Under the pieces are notes generated by a model, which was given only the letters and a program-made list of their open reading frames with translations, had not been told where the DNA came from and did no database searches. 64,000 bases of DNA from Tilletia caries. Taxonomy: Eukaryota > Basidiomycota > Exobasidiomycetes > Tilletiales > Tilletiaceae. Each line of letters starts with the position of its first letter. Within the stretch, counting starts at the first letter, position 1. Location of the stretch: contig JALUTQ010000038.1 of NCBI GenBank assembly GCA_032718865.1, forward strand, positions 248,001 to 312,000, written 5' to 3'. A program made the position numbers and the translations under genes. Below are positions 54,676-64,000 of the stretch, in pieces.

Positions 54676-56007
54676 TCATTCTCGTTGAGCTCCTCGCAAC
54701 GACGAAGGAGGGAACCACGGAGAGAACCCGGGCGTGAGCGGTGACTCTAGGCGGCGACATAAGCGGAAGTGCCTGCAAGCATTGGAAAGAACGCCGGACG
54801 GATAGGAGATGGGTGTGTGACAGCACTGACACCGCCATTTGAGTTCCTCGTGCTGTTGGGATGACTCGACAATCAAGTCGAAATTCTTGAGTACTCGAAG
54901 GCTCGCAACGTGTTGAAGGGCAAGGTCTCGGTCTGCGAGCTGGGATTCCGACAGCAAACAGGGATTGCGAGCCCTTGCTTCTCCTCGCGCAGACTCCACC
55001 TCCGGATAGTCCACTCTGCGTCTCTTTGCCGGATGGGATGCCGGGGCGCGAATAGCGAACCCAGAGTGTTCTTGAAGCGTGTGAGCGGGAGGGACACTGG
55101 TCTGTTCGGTTTCTGTCGATTGGTCTACCGGAGCGTTAAGAAGGGAAGATCCAAGACGGGGGGCTAAGGAAATCGAAGCGGGCAGAGAATCCCCGAATGG
55201 AGCCCCAATTACACCTGCACTGGACGAGCTTGACGCAGCGGGCGCTTCGGACCTAACCTGTGGCGATACATCGTAATGCACAGCGATGTTCTCGAGGTTG
55301 ACCAAGCGCCGATTGCGTGTTTGACCCGCATCAGGTGCTGGCGGTCGAGCTGCAACGGGTCGCACAACGGGACCGTCCATCGTACCAGCATCGTTGTCCC
55401 GTCGACGTAGAACCATCTCGCGTGGAGCCGCGCTCACCCCATGATTACCGCCGTCCTCATTCAAAGGGGTACGTGCAATAAGGATACGCGCGCTGGTTGG
55501 ACGTAGATTCCGATCCGGGAGGAGTGATTCCGAGGACTGTCGGACGGGGCCGGGAGAGGCAACTGAGGACGGCGAGGATGAAGCGACCGCTGGAGTTGGG
55601 CAGGAGTGAAGTACGGATCCAGCGCGCGGTAGGATGGTTGCATAGAATGTTGCCGTGCGATGGGGTGGAAGGGAGTTCGGCTGAATGTTTGTGAGACTGA
55701 GGTGAGATCGCGACAGTGAAGAAGGCGTTCGGGCCTTAGATCCCCCTCGCGTAGACTCGACTGCCGGGTGATCCACTGACTGTCGTTTTGCCTGAGTGGG
55801 AGCTGGGGTGAGGGTAGCGGAGCCGTAATGTCGTTGTGGGATCCTGCTGACGGGGGGGAGGGTAGACTGGATAGGACCCGCCGATGATGGTGCCGAGGGA
55901 TGGGTGATTGGCGGAACGGCTTGTTCTAAGGAAAGTGGGCCGCGGCGGAATGGACATCTTTTAGCCTGGAAAGAAACGCGTGGGACTGAGGTGGCGGATC
56001 TTGCCAT
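54676..56007 (-). CDS. Unknown 443-aa protein with Cys/His C-terminal motif
   Basis: Single-exon ATG frame. Long disordered Pro/Ser/Arg-rich regions contain two diverged copies of a unit: TQAKRQSVDHPAVESTRG and HPAKRRRVDYPEVESARG. The C-terminal part has a folded segment (QLADRDLALQHVASLRVLKN) followed by WRCQCCHTPISYPSGVL and ACRHFRLCRR, a possible zinc-binding C-x2-C…H-x3-C motif. The KRRRVDYP patches could be nuclear signals. A further open frame, 55926-56222, lies upstream in another phase and may be a 5' exon. Divergent from the gene at 56755. No family recognised. Confidence 0.5.
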   Translation of the reverse strand: MARSATSVPRVSFQAKRCPFRRGPLSLEQAVPPITHPSAPSSAGPIQSTLPPVSRIPQRHYGSATLTPAPTQAKRQSVDHPAVESTRGGSKARTPSSLSRSHLSLTNIQPNSLPPHRTATFYATILPRAGSVLHSCPTPAVASSSPSSVASPGPVRQSSESLLPDRNLRPTSARILIARTPLNEDGGNHGVSAAPREMVLRRRDNDAGTMDGPVVRPVAARPPAPDAGQTRNRRLVNLENIAVHYDVSPQVRSEAPAASSSSSAGVIGAPFGDSLPASISLAPRLGSSLLNAPVDQSTETEQTSVPPAHTLQEHSGFAIRAPASHPAKRRRVDYPEVESARGEARARNPCLLSESQLADRDLALQHVASLRVLKNFDLIVESSQQHEELKWRCQCCHTPISYPSGVLSNACRHFRLCRRLESPLTPGFSPWFPPSSLRGAQRE

Positions 56008-56754
56008 GACGAGGGAGCGGGGATGGAACGCCGCTGTTGCATTGCGACGACATGAGACCGCGCTTGGTGGGACGACGGGAGCGGCAAGGGGAGCTGGACA
56101 CGGGACCGATCTTCAGCAAGTTGCTGTGCTTGGGACCAGCCCAGAAGACTCGCAAGGGACGGACGAGCGGCGATGGCTGCGGCGCTGATAGTGAATAATT
56201 CATCGTCGCTATCTCCACACATGGAGGAAGAGTAATCCTGCTTGGTGGATCGAAGGAGGGGAGGCCGAATCAGTATGCGACAGCGTGACGCTCACATCGT
56301 GGATACGGGCGCACTTACAGTTACACTCATGGGAATCGAATTGACTGCAACGTGCAAGAGTTTGCCTTTAGATGGAGGGAATTCTTTGGGGAGTCGGGGG
56401 AAGAGCGATGCCGAGCGCTGAGCAGCGATGGTGTCGGCGTGAGTGGTGGTCGCGTCTGGTGGTCGCGAGACGCGACGGAAAGGAAAGATCACACTCCTGG
56501 ATTTACCGCGATTCCACCGATATCTAACGCTCGGTACACATGTCCGCGCGTCCCGGTGACGCGTCGCGTCCGCCTGCGAAACCTTCTTCTGCAGTTGTCG
56601 TCGCGTCGAGGCCAATCGTAACCCCCTCTCTCTCTGCACACACCACACACATCTAACCTCCATCTCATCTCGTGCGATCTCATCTCATTTCTTGGACGGT
56701 CAACTAGATCGCATCTCTCTACAGTCTACAGCCTACAGGTTTCGCGCGCGGATC

Positions 56755-59700
56755 ATGAACACTGGTCCATCCGGCGGTTTTTCTCATAGCCAACTTGGCC
56801 TGCTCGAGCATATGCTTCAGCGCCAGCGACCAGGACTCGACCTTCCCTACCAGGATAGCTACGGCTCTGAACATAACCGTAACCCCGGCCACCACTCTCA
56901 CGCAGGGTTCTCTAACCCGCCTCCTCTGCCTCAATATCACAATCGCCAGAATCCGCCCGGGGTGAGTGTTCTAGCAGCCTTACTTCGCAATCCGCTTCCA
57001 TGTAGCGCTGAAACAGTTTTTCTTTGCTACCGATATCATCAGCTCCAGACACCGGACACAGAGGTTCAACAGCCGCGACAGCTTGAATGGGTTCCGTCGC
57101 AGCCGACTCATAGTCAAAATCTCCAGCCTCAGCACCAGCCGCAGCCGCTACACGAAATTCCGGACTTGCGACAGCACCACCGGCAACTGTTCCTGTAGGT
57201 ATGAGGTTGCGCGTCAATGGGCTCAGAACTCTCGTCCGACCCTCGTTACGAGTGCTCCTCATGATTCATGCTCACCAGATCTTATCTCTTGCTTCTGCAG
57301 GCCAAATCCAGCAGGTCGTCTTGCTCCGCAGCAGCAGCATAATCAGCAACCCCAGCAACACCAGCAGCACCAGAGACCACCCAATGACAACTACTCCGAT
57401 CAGCAAGAACAGAGCCGCCTGGTGGATGCTCTCCGGGTTCAGCAGCAGCAGCCGCTTCCTCAGCAGCAACCAGAGGAGCTCATGTCGCGCGAATACCTGG
57501 CGCGTCTCCTCCATGAGCAAAGGTCCGAGCTTGAAGCTCTCCGCAGGCAACGAGACGCAGACGATGCGCGCACTGCTCCTCAGACTGGGCCGACGCCAGA
57601 CAAGCACCCTTCAGCTACGGCTCCTCCTCGGCGTACTAAACCTAGACAGCCTCCGGCAGCCGCAGGTGGTGCTGCAATCGGCCTTCCATCCACATCAGCA
57701 GGTTCCGCCTTTGGCCAACCTCAATCTTCTTCCGCATCCTCGGGGCCAACGGTTGGCAATGGCTCGATCCCTGGAGCCGCACCGGCTCGAAGGCCAACGG
57801 TCGGTAATGGCTCGATCACTGGAGCCGCACCGGCCCGAGGTCCTTCATCTTCTGGCCCAGAGACGGAAACCGCGACCGCCGCTATTGCAGCTGTCACACC
57901 AACCGTCGACGCTGATTCCGACCCTCCTCCCCCAATCGTTGTCTGCGGTGATGCGCGACATTAATGCCGCTCATGCTCCTCACACCGAAACGGATCCGAC
58001 CCTTCGGGCGCTTTGGATTCAAGATCTCATTGTGCATCAGATTGGACTTATGGCCAAAGACTTCGGCATGCCGGAGGCTCAATGTCGGAGAATGGTCGTT
58101 CCAGGCAGTGGTTGTATCGACATTCGCAAACCCAACGACGCAAACCTATGGAGCGAGTGGCGGGCAGCTCACAAACAACATCCTGCGCGCAAACCTGATC
58201 AAACGGAAACGGAGTACCAGCGCGAGTGTTACGCACCTTGGAACGCGATGGATCCCAAGAAAGGCAAAGATGAGGAAGACCAAAAAGCACGTTTTGCCGC
58301 CAAACAGATCGTCTTGGGCAAGATGAGGACTTGGAGGGAAGAACAGTCGCGTAGGATCGATCAGGCGCAAGGCAGCGCCGTGATGGCTCAACTCGGTCAG
58401 AAAATCAACAACCTCGTCAACGTCGCCCATGAGCTGCACGGTGTCGGCATCGTTGTGTTTGCCGCTCATCCACATTATCGCGTCGATCCCTACTTTGCCG
58501 GCGTTACTCACTGCCGCCAGCTCTTCGATCAGGCGGTGAGCAGCATTCGAGACGGAAGATACAACATGGATGCCATCGCCCATACCTTCTGGCATCATCT
58601 GGTCCTCAGTCCGCCCCCAGCAGCCACCAGGCCCGGCGATCGCACTGTCACCATGATCAGTCCCTGGCGCTTTCTTTCAACGATCAACCTCGACGTCCTC
58701 AACGATAAGACCTGGGCCATCGTGCACGGATGTCTTTACGCACATCTGTTTCGACTGGCCGACGATGCAATCTATGACCTCGGCCGCAAGACGCAGTTGA
58801 CCAAAACCCAACACGACGCCGTAGAGACTTGGGTTGTCAGGTCGTGCAAGCAGACCAAACTGCCTCTACGAAACCTCTTCACACTCCTTCAGAACATCGG
58901 TCTCGAGCTAAGAGGTTGGCCAGCCGATGCAAAAAACATGTTGGCGTCCGAGGTCAAAGCCGATGTCCACAACGGGGGTTCACTCACCATCAAATCGGGC
59001 ACCCTCAAGTACTTCAATGGTTGGATTCCACGACAACCGGCGCGGGATCTGTTGAGAGCCTTACGAGATGACAACAAGCTCCTTCGCGTCATGCCAATTT
59101 CTGCTCCGCACCATCTTGATGACGGCTACGAGACCTCAACACCTGCCACCACGATTGCCCCAAAGAAGAAGAAGAAGGAATCAAAGCAGCGCGCCGTGTC
59201 GGACTCCCAACGCCAGCTCGCCGTCAGCATACCGATTCAGCCGCCAGCAGCGCGCCGTCCCAGATTGCTCGGCCCGTCGGCGTCTGGGGAAGGGGACGTT
59301 GACGGTGGAGCACCAGATCCGTCAGATTCAGACTCTTCCTCGTTCTCGTCAGGCAAAGATTCCGATTTGGGCGAGGAAGAAGAGGAACCTTCTCGGTCCG
59401 CCCGCAAGCGCAAGTACGACCATAGGCGTAACTCTACGCAGCTTACGGGCAAATCTGGCAATCGAACCTCTAGGCGCCGGCCCTCCTCTGTTCACGATAC
59501 GCAAACATCTTCAGAAGAAAGCTCTCGACCATCCTCCCGGCGGCAGCCTAAGGATGCACAGCAGCCTCCAAAACGTGCGCGGCATCGAAGGACTGAGGAT
59601 GAAGAAGACGCGGAGCTCGAAGCAGTGTTCAATGACGAAGAGCCCTTGACATTCCGACGGAAGAAAAAGTCCAGTTCTACGTCGAAGAAACGCTTTAACG

Positions 59701-60002
59701 GGACCACGAGTCGTAGCAACAATGATAGTGATGCCGGAAGCTCCGGTGCCGACGCTCCCCTCAGCGAGGGTGAGCGTCAAAGACGTGCTGTGCAAGCCGA
59801 TCTGATTCGCTCTCGTAGACGAAAAACGGCGGTCTCGGTGGTCCAAGATCCTTTGGCTCAAAACGACGAGGCAGACTCGGTCGGGCTCATGGGAAGGAAT
59901 GCGGATGCGGAGGTGCAGGGCTTATTTCCAGGATTAAATGAGAGGGACACCGCCTTGAGCACTCTCCTTGATGCGACCATGGATCTGTCCGGTATATCAT
60001 AA
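56755..60002 (+). CDS. Large unknown protein, Gln-rich N-terminus
   Basis: Exons 56755-56961, 57043-57194 and 57301 onward join in phase (MNTGPSGGFSHSQLG… NPPG|LQTPDTE… QLFL|PNPAGRLAPQQQ). A poly-Gln/Pro region (57330-57480) and a predicted coiled coil (REYLARLLHEQRSELEALRR) follow, with a 45-bp tandem duplication (PTVGNGSI.GAAPAR twice). Between about 57750 and 57960 the frame changes, by an intron (acceptor TATTGCAG at 57890) or a frameshift, into a long open frame to 60002. That part holds a conserved-looking globular domain (VMRDINAAHAPHTETDP… TLRALWIQDLIVHQIGLMA … MISPWRFLSTINLDVLNDKT … about 58000-59110) and a long acidic/basic disordered tail. Unknown; perhaps nuclear. Confidence 0.55.
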
Positions 60003-60714
60003 TCCCCCTTTGTCTTCAACCCTGATGTAATCTTATGTAGTAATTCACATTTCACGGTGACGAACAGGATGTCTCTGAAAGGCTGAAGATGAGTTGCCTA
60101 CTGACAGTTTCTGTCTGGTGGGATAATGTGGGAGAAGAGTGGGAAGAGCCGAAGAGGTGCGAATATAGTAGGGGACGACGAGATTATGGAGTGGAACTGA
60201 TTGTAGGAGGGCGACAGACGGAGTGAGCGCACTGGATGATGAGACTCTCATGAGACGGACCGTTGACAGCCCTGTTGCGAATATGTAATGGGAGGAGGTT
60301 GGTTCATGAATGGGAGATGGGCGGAGAGGCGATTCAAGAGTCAAGACGCGTCCGAGAGGTTGCGAGTCGCGCGCCGCTCCATGGCGACACGCGTACGGGT
60401 GATGTAGGAGAGTTTTCTTGGGCGGGGGACCTGGCACCAAAGCCTCCGAGTTTCATTGCAAGAGATGAAATGGGGCCCCTTTGGCCTTCAAACTCTCTAG
60501 TCCGAAACCAGCCTAGAAGGAGATGTTTTATGTCAGCCAGGGCTGGCTCAGGACCACCGAGAAGAGACACAGCTCGGAAGAAACCGGGACCAGCCATCCA
60601 CCTCGTTGTTGTCCTCACACAAAATACATACATACTCGTAAATGTCGCCTCAACTTCGCCTGCTCCAGAAGACACCAAAACCATTATTATATATTTCTGC
60701 ACGCTGCACCTGTG
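60003..60714. other. Gap after the large unknown gene
   Basis: 3' region; overlapping ORFs on both strands (60263-60715 plus, 60334-60702 minus) without motif support. Confidence 0.3.
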
Positions 60715-63700
60715 ACCTGCACGAACACCTGTGGCACCTGTTTATGGGTCTCGTAGATGCCTTGTAATTCAATCTGGGGCACCCACAAGGCACAATCTGG
60801 GCCAGATGAGCTAAAACGGAAATTATGTAAGAGTCTGCTCACCATCGGCGTCAGATCGCCGACTGCCCAAGTCGCACCGACAATGATCAAAACAACACTC
60901 TGAAAGGGGTGCCATTCCCCTTCATCTTCCATCCCTTTCCCCAATGGCGACCTCAAGAACTACAGCTTTTTGCAGCCAGAGTGTAGCTGAATTATTCAGG
61001 TAGTGACTGAGGTAGCTATTCCTTATTTTCAGCGTGCTTAGAGCTGATTCCGACTGGTAGCTGACGCCTGAAGATGACCAATGCTGATTTTGGCTCCATC
61101 CTGTGGTACTTCTAACCTGCTGTGTACCATTGCTCGACACCTTTTTCAATGCTGACCGACTCTTACTTGTAGTACTAACATATGAAAAGACATTGGTCTA
61201 ACTTTCCAGTGATTTCAAGCATTTCTTGCCTCTCTGTGCCCTGGCGACTGTTAAGAAACATCATTTTGGCTCACATTCTCAATCCCATCCATACCGATTA
61301 CTCACACATCCTTCCTTTTCAAGACTTCTTACTTCTCTCATATGTCAACAGTATAGACCTCTTTGAAATACAGCTCTTTTTCTCTCTTCCTGATTTCGTA
61401 GACCCCTCTGCTGCCCTCTGAGCTCTGACAGCCCGACTCGGGTCTCAATACCTGTCTGCTTTTTCGGGACGCATATCGAGAATAAGGTACGTACAGCTCT
61501 TAAACCTCTATGGGAGTATCTAAGTATACTGATGCACCGATCCCCCCGTTTTTTTGGCTGTCTTACAGATACTTCCTGAGTGATTATGAAGGTAGATGTC
61601 CTCTGATTCTCGAGTTTTTCAGTAAGCACACACTTTCTCTCATTGTTATGGTACCTGACCTCAACATAGTTTTTCTGGAAGTATTTCCTGACTCTACAGC
61701 TCTACACGATTCTTTCAAGGTCTTGATTGCGCTCCTGGGACCATTTTGCGCGTCTCGAGATATGCCATTTCTGTTTGTACCTTATCATAGTCAATACATG
61801 TCGTTTTTCCCTGCCAATCCTCATAGACTGATCCGAATCTCAATCGGAAAGGCTATATGAGCTCTCCTTGACTATACCTTTCGAATGAATCTATCATTGT
61901 TTTAGAGATTTGGGTGTTGAAAACGGAGGTGCACCTTGTACACCAAGAAGTGTCTAGAGGTACACACCGCGAACTTGTGTGGAAATCATGGGTTACCACA
62001 AACGACCACACATCCATACATAAAATAACACACAACAAAAATAGTGCCTACATGTTTGGATGGATTAGAGGACCTTGTCCTCCAGATTTGAGAGCATTCT
62101 GAGAAGTATTGACTGTACACGACAGGAAAAGAGTGGTTTGATCGAATCCCCATTGAATCCCCATCGATTCCACATCGATTCCTGACCATCATCCTTCACA
62201 AACACGGATTCAAGAAGAGAAAAAAGGCAGCTGTCTTATTGCTGGTACTTACAGCTACCTATAGAGCCATCATACACAGCTTTCTGATGATAGAAAAAGG
62301 CTAGTCTTGCATTTCAATTGCGAACATGTTAAAAGATGAGAAAGAATGAACCCAGTATTGCTTCCACTCAGAGGAATTCCCGAAGTCGACGCGTCTGCTA
62401 GACTCACTTTCTATCTACTGATTTATCAAGAATACAAGAAGCAAGCATTGAGAGCCTTTACCGTGTTGGAACAGGGATTCTATGGAACATGGGCATCAAA
62501 GTAATGCTGCAATTGACATGATTCTATCGATATCTCGAGCTATCATAAACCAATGATCCATTTTTCTCCCATTCAAAGTACTCCCATAGTGCAGAGTAAT
62601 ACCAGTAGTGACATTTCCAGGTGCTTCATCGTAAATTTCAAAGCATACAGGTGGTCATTGCGGTCAAAGGAAGGAAGTAGGTACGTAAAATTGCAATGGC
62701 AATTGAATCATCTGCAGTCTTCCCACGCTCCCAAACGATCTCCAGTGCTTTGAAATCTCTGATAGTCATGAGAAGATAGCTATAGGTATCCTCTGAAGAG
62801 ATTTTTATTGCATATCACTTAGTATACTGATGCTCATGGTAGCAAAGGCAGTGACGTGGTCCTGATGAGGAGGAAGGCTCTTTCTGCACAGCATCTCCCC
62901 TCCTGGGTCACTGAGGGCCTCCAAAGTCTTGAATTTTGCGCAAGTTAGTCACTGAATACATATCCTTCGATACTTTTTGAGTCTTTGCTCCAAGTGGTAT
63001 GAGCATCGAGCGGTTTGCAGGCATTATGAAGGAAGGCAGAGGAGTGGATCTCACGATTATTCCTACTCACTGCTACCATGGGGGTTGTTTTAAGCGGTGT
63101 AAAACGCTTCGTAATAATTTGTTTTACAATGATTTTACGGTTCTCTCAAAACATCCCTGTTGTGCAGGAGTTTTAAGGGCTCGGCAAAAACTGCAGCGTT
63201 TTACGTGGTGCGGAATCATGTCTGAAAACAATGACGTATTGGAGGTTGTTCTACGGCTGCTAGAACCGAAGACAAGATAGACTTTCAGTTTCTCTAATTA
63301 GAATGGGTCTGCTTGGTGGTCTCAGAGTCTCTGCCCTGTATCTCAAAAGGTTCACAGCTGCTTCCACACTCAATTGATGCTGCTCTCTGAAGACAGAAAC
63401 CCTCGATTTACAGTATTGCTACCCGGGGATGACATGTTGGGGTTGGCTGGGCATGGCGGGTGGGTGTGGTGAGGGCCGTGGTGTCGAGCAAGGTGGTGGC
63501 GGTGAGGAAGGCGTCTGGAGACGCCTAGTCTCACTTCCCGGGTCGCTGCAGCAGTCACGTGATCACTATGCCTACTGGGTTTTAACACTATTAGAAAGGT
63601 GTTTTAACACCCAAATCAGCGGAACAAAATAGAAAATTATAACATGAGGTGAACACGTGCGTTCCACAAGCGTCTTACACCCCTTAAAACAACCCCCATG

Positions 63701-63890
63701 GTAGCAGTATACTTGGGCAATGGGGCATTTCCACGTGGGGGGTCCTGCTTTGCCGCGTGCCACAGCTTGAGCCTGATGGTGAGCAGATTATCTAAGACTT
63801 TCCGTTTTAGCTGTTCTGGCCCAGATTGTGCCTTGTGGGTGCCCCAGATTGAATTACAAGGCATCTACGAGGCGGTGTAACAGGTGCCAC
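60715..63890. mobile_element. AT-richer element bounded by 135-bp inverted repeats
   Basis: About 60715-60850 and 63765-63890 are inverted copies (GCCTTGTAATTCAATCTGGG, GCACCCACAAGGCACAATC, GAGTCTGCTCACCATCGGCG with its partner GATAATCTGCTCACCATCAGG). The 3-kb interior is clearly poorer in G+C than the rest of the window and has only short ORFs, none supported. No TSD is visible. It could be a degenerate DNA transposon with long TIRs, or a subtelomeric or other AT-rich block. Confidence 0.5.
63055..63715. repeat. Inner inverted repeat, about 45 bp arms
   Basis: ACTGCTACCATGGGGGTTGT … GTGTAAAACGCTTC (63070-63115) recurs inverted at 63660-63710 (GAAGCG/CAAGCGTCTTACACCCC … ACCCCCATGGTAGCAG), enclosing a segment with TGGGTGTGG words. 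Confidence 0.7.
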
Positions 63891-64000
63891 ATCAGGTGTG
63901 CACGAACGAGCATTATATGGAACCAGAATCCGGTAACAGGCCCTTATTATTAATCAATGTAACCAGATGCGCGCGGACTGCGAACCTATATATGTACATA

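Noticed and set aside
54676..60002. Mating-type homeodomain gene pair
   Set aside because: The divergent layout suggested it, but no homeodomain (WFxNxR) motif is present in either product.

Overview
The window is nuclear DNA of a filamentous or yeast-like fungus, most likely a basidiomycete. The genes carry many short introns (about 50-100 nt, GTGAGT/GTAAGT donors), some exons are only 5-30 nt, proteins are Ser/Pro/Gln-rich, and the mobile elements (DIRS-type reverse transcriptase, Crypton recombinase, SWIM-finger MULE, APE-type LINE) are typical of basidiomycete genomes. I cannot name a genus.

From 1 to about 38,200 the window is a mobile-element island. Almost every piece is a transposon, a transposon nested in another, or a broken gene. 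Several insertions can be delimited to the base because terminal inverted repeats (TIRs) and target-site duplications (TSDs) are both readable. These are three solo LTRs (5-bp TSDs), four hAT-like elements (8-bp TSDs), four MULE-like insertions (9-10-bp TSDs) and one TA-flanked MITE here, with a second MITE further right. Most hAT-like elements are non-autonomous and are packed near both ends with one short word that differs between families (GACTATAGTC, CATCCG/GGATGTG, CGGAGTACGGAG, CTGTAACTG). A JmjC-like gene is split by a solo LTR (about 0.3-1.5 kb). A LINE (14.9-21.3 kb, minus strand) is split by a MULE, which itself contains an hAT, and by a solo LTR. A 12-exon SWIM-finger MULE transposase gene (24.1-29.75 kb) is split by an hAT. 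A MULE at 31.7-33.1 kb has captured part of a 20S proteasome beta-subunit gene (a Pack-MULE). A Crypton tyrosine-recombinase gene with a GCR1_C-type domain fills 34-38.2 kb.

From about 39.7 to 60 kb the window is host-gene rich. It holds Sec61-gamma (SSS1, with a 5-nt exon) convergent with a PLP-dependent 8-amino-7-oxononanoate (KAPA) synthase-like gene, a very large Ser-rich protein of unknown function, a GH92 alpha-mannosidase gene cut off by a repeat block containing a tRNA-derived SINE-like unit, a HECT-ligase-like fragment, a small chromodomain-like protein, and a divergent pair of large unrecognised genes (54.7-60.0 kb).

From about 60.7 kb to the end the sequence is AT-richer, without recognisable genes, and bounded by a pair of inverted repeats of about 135 bp about 3 kb apart.
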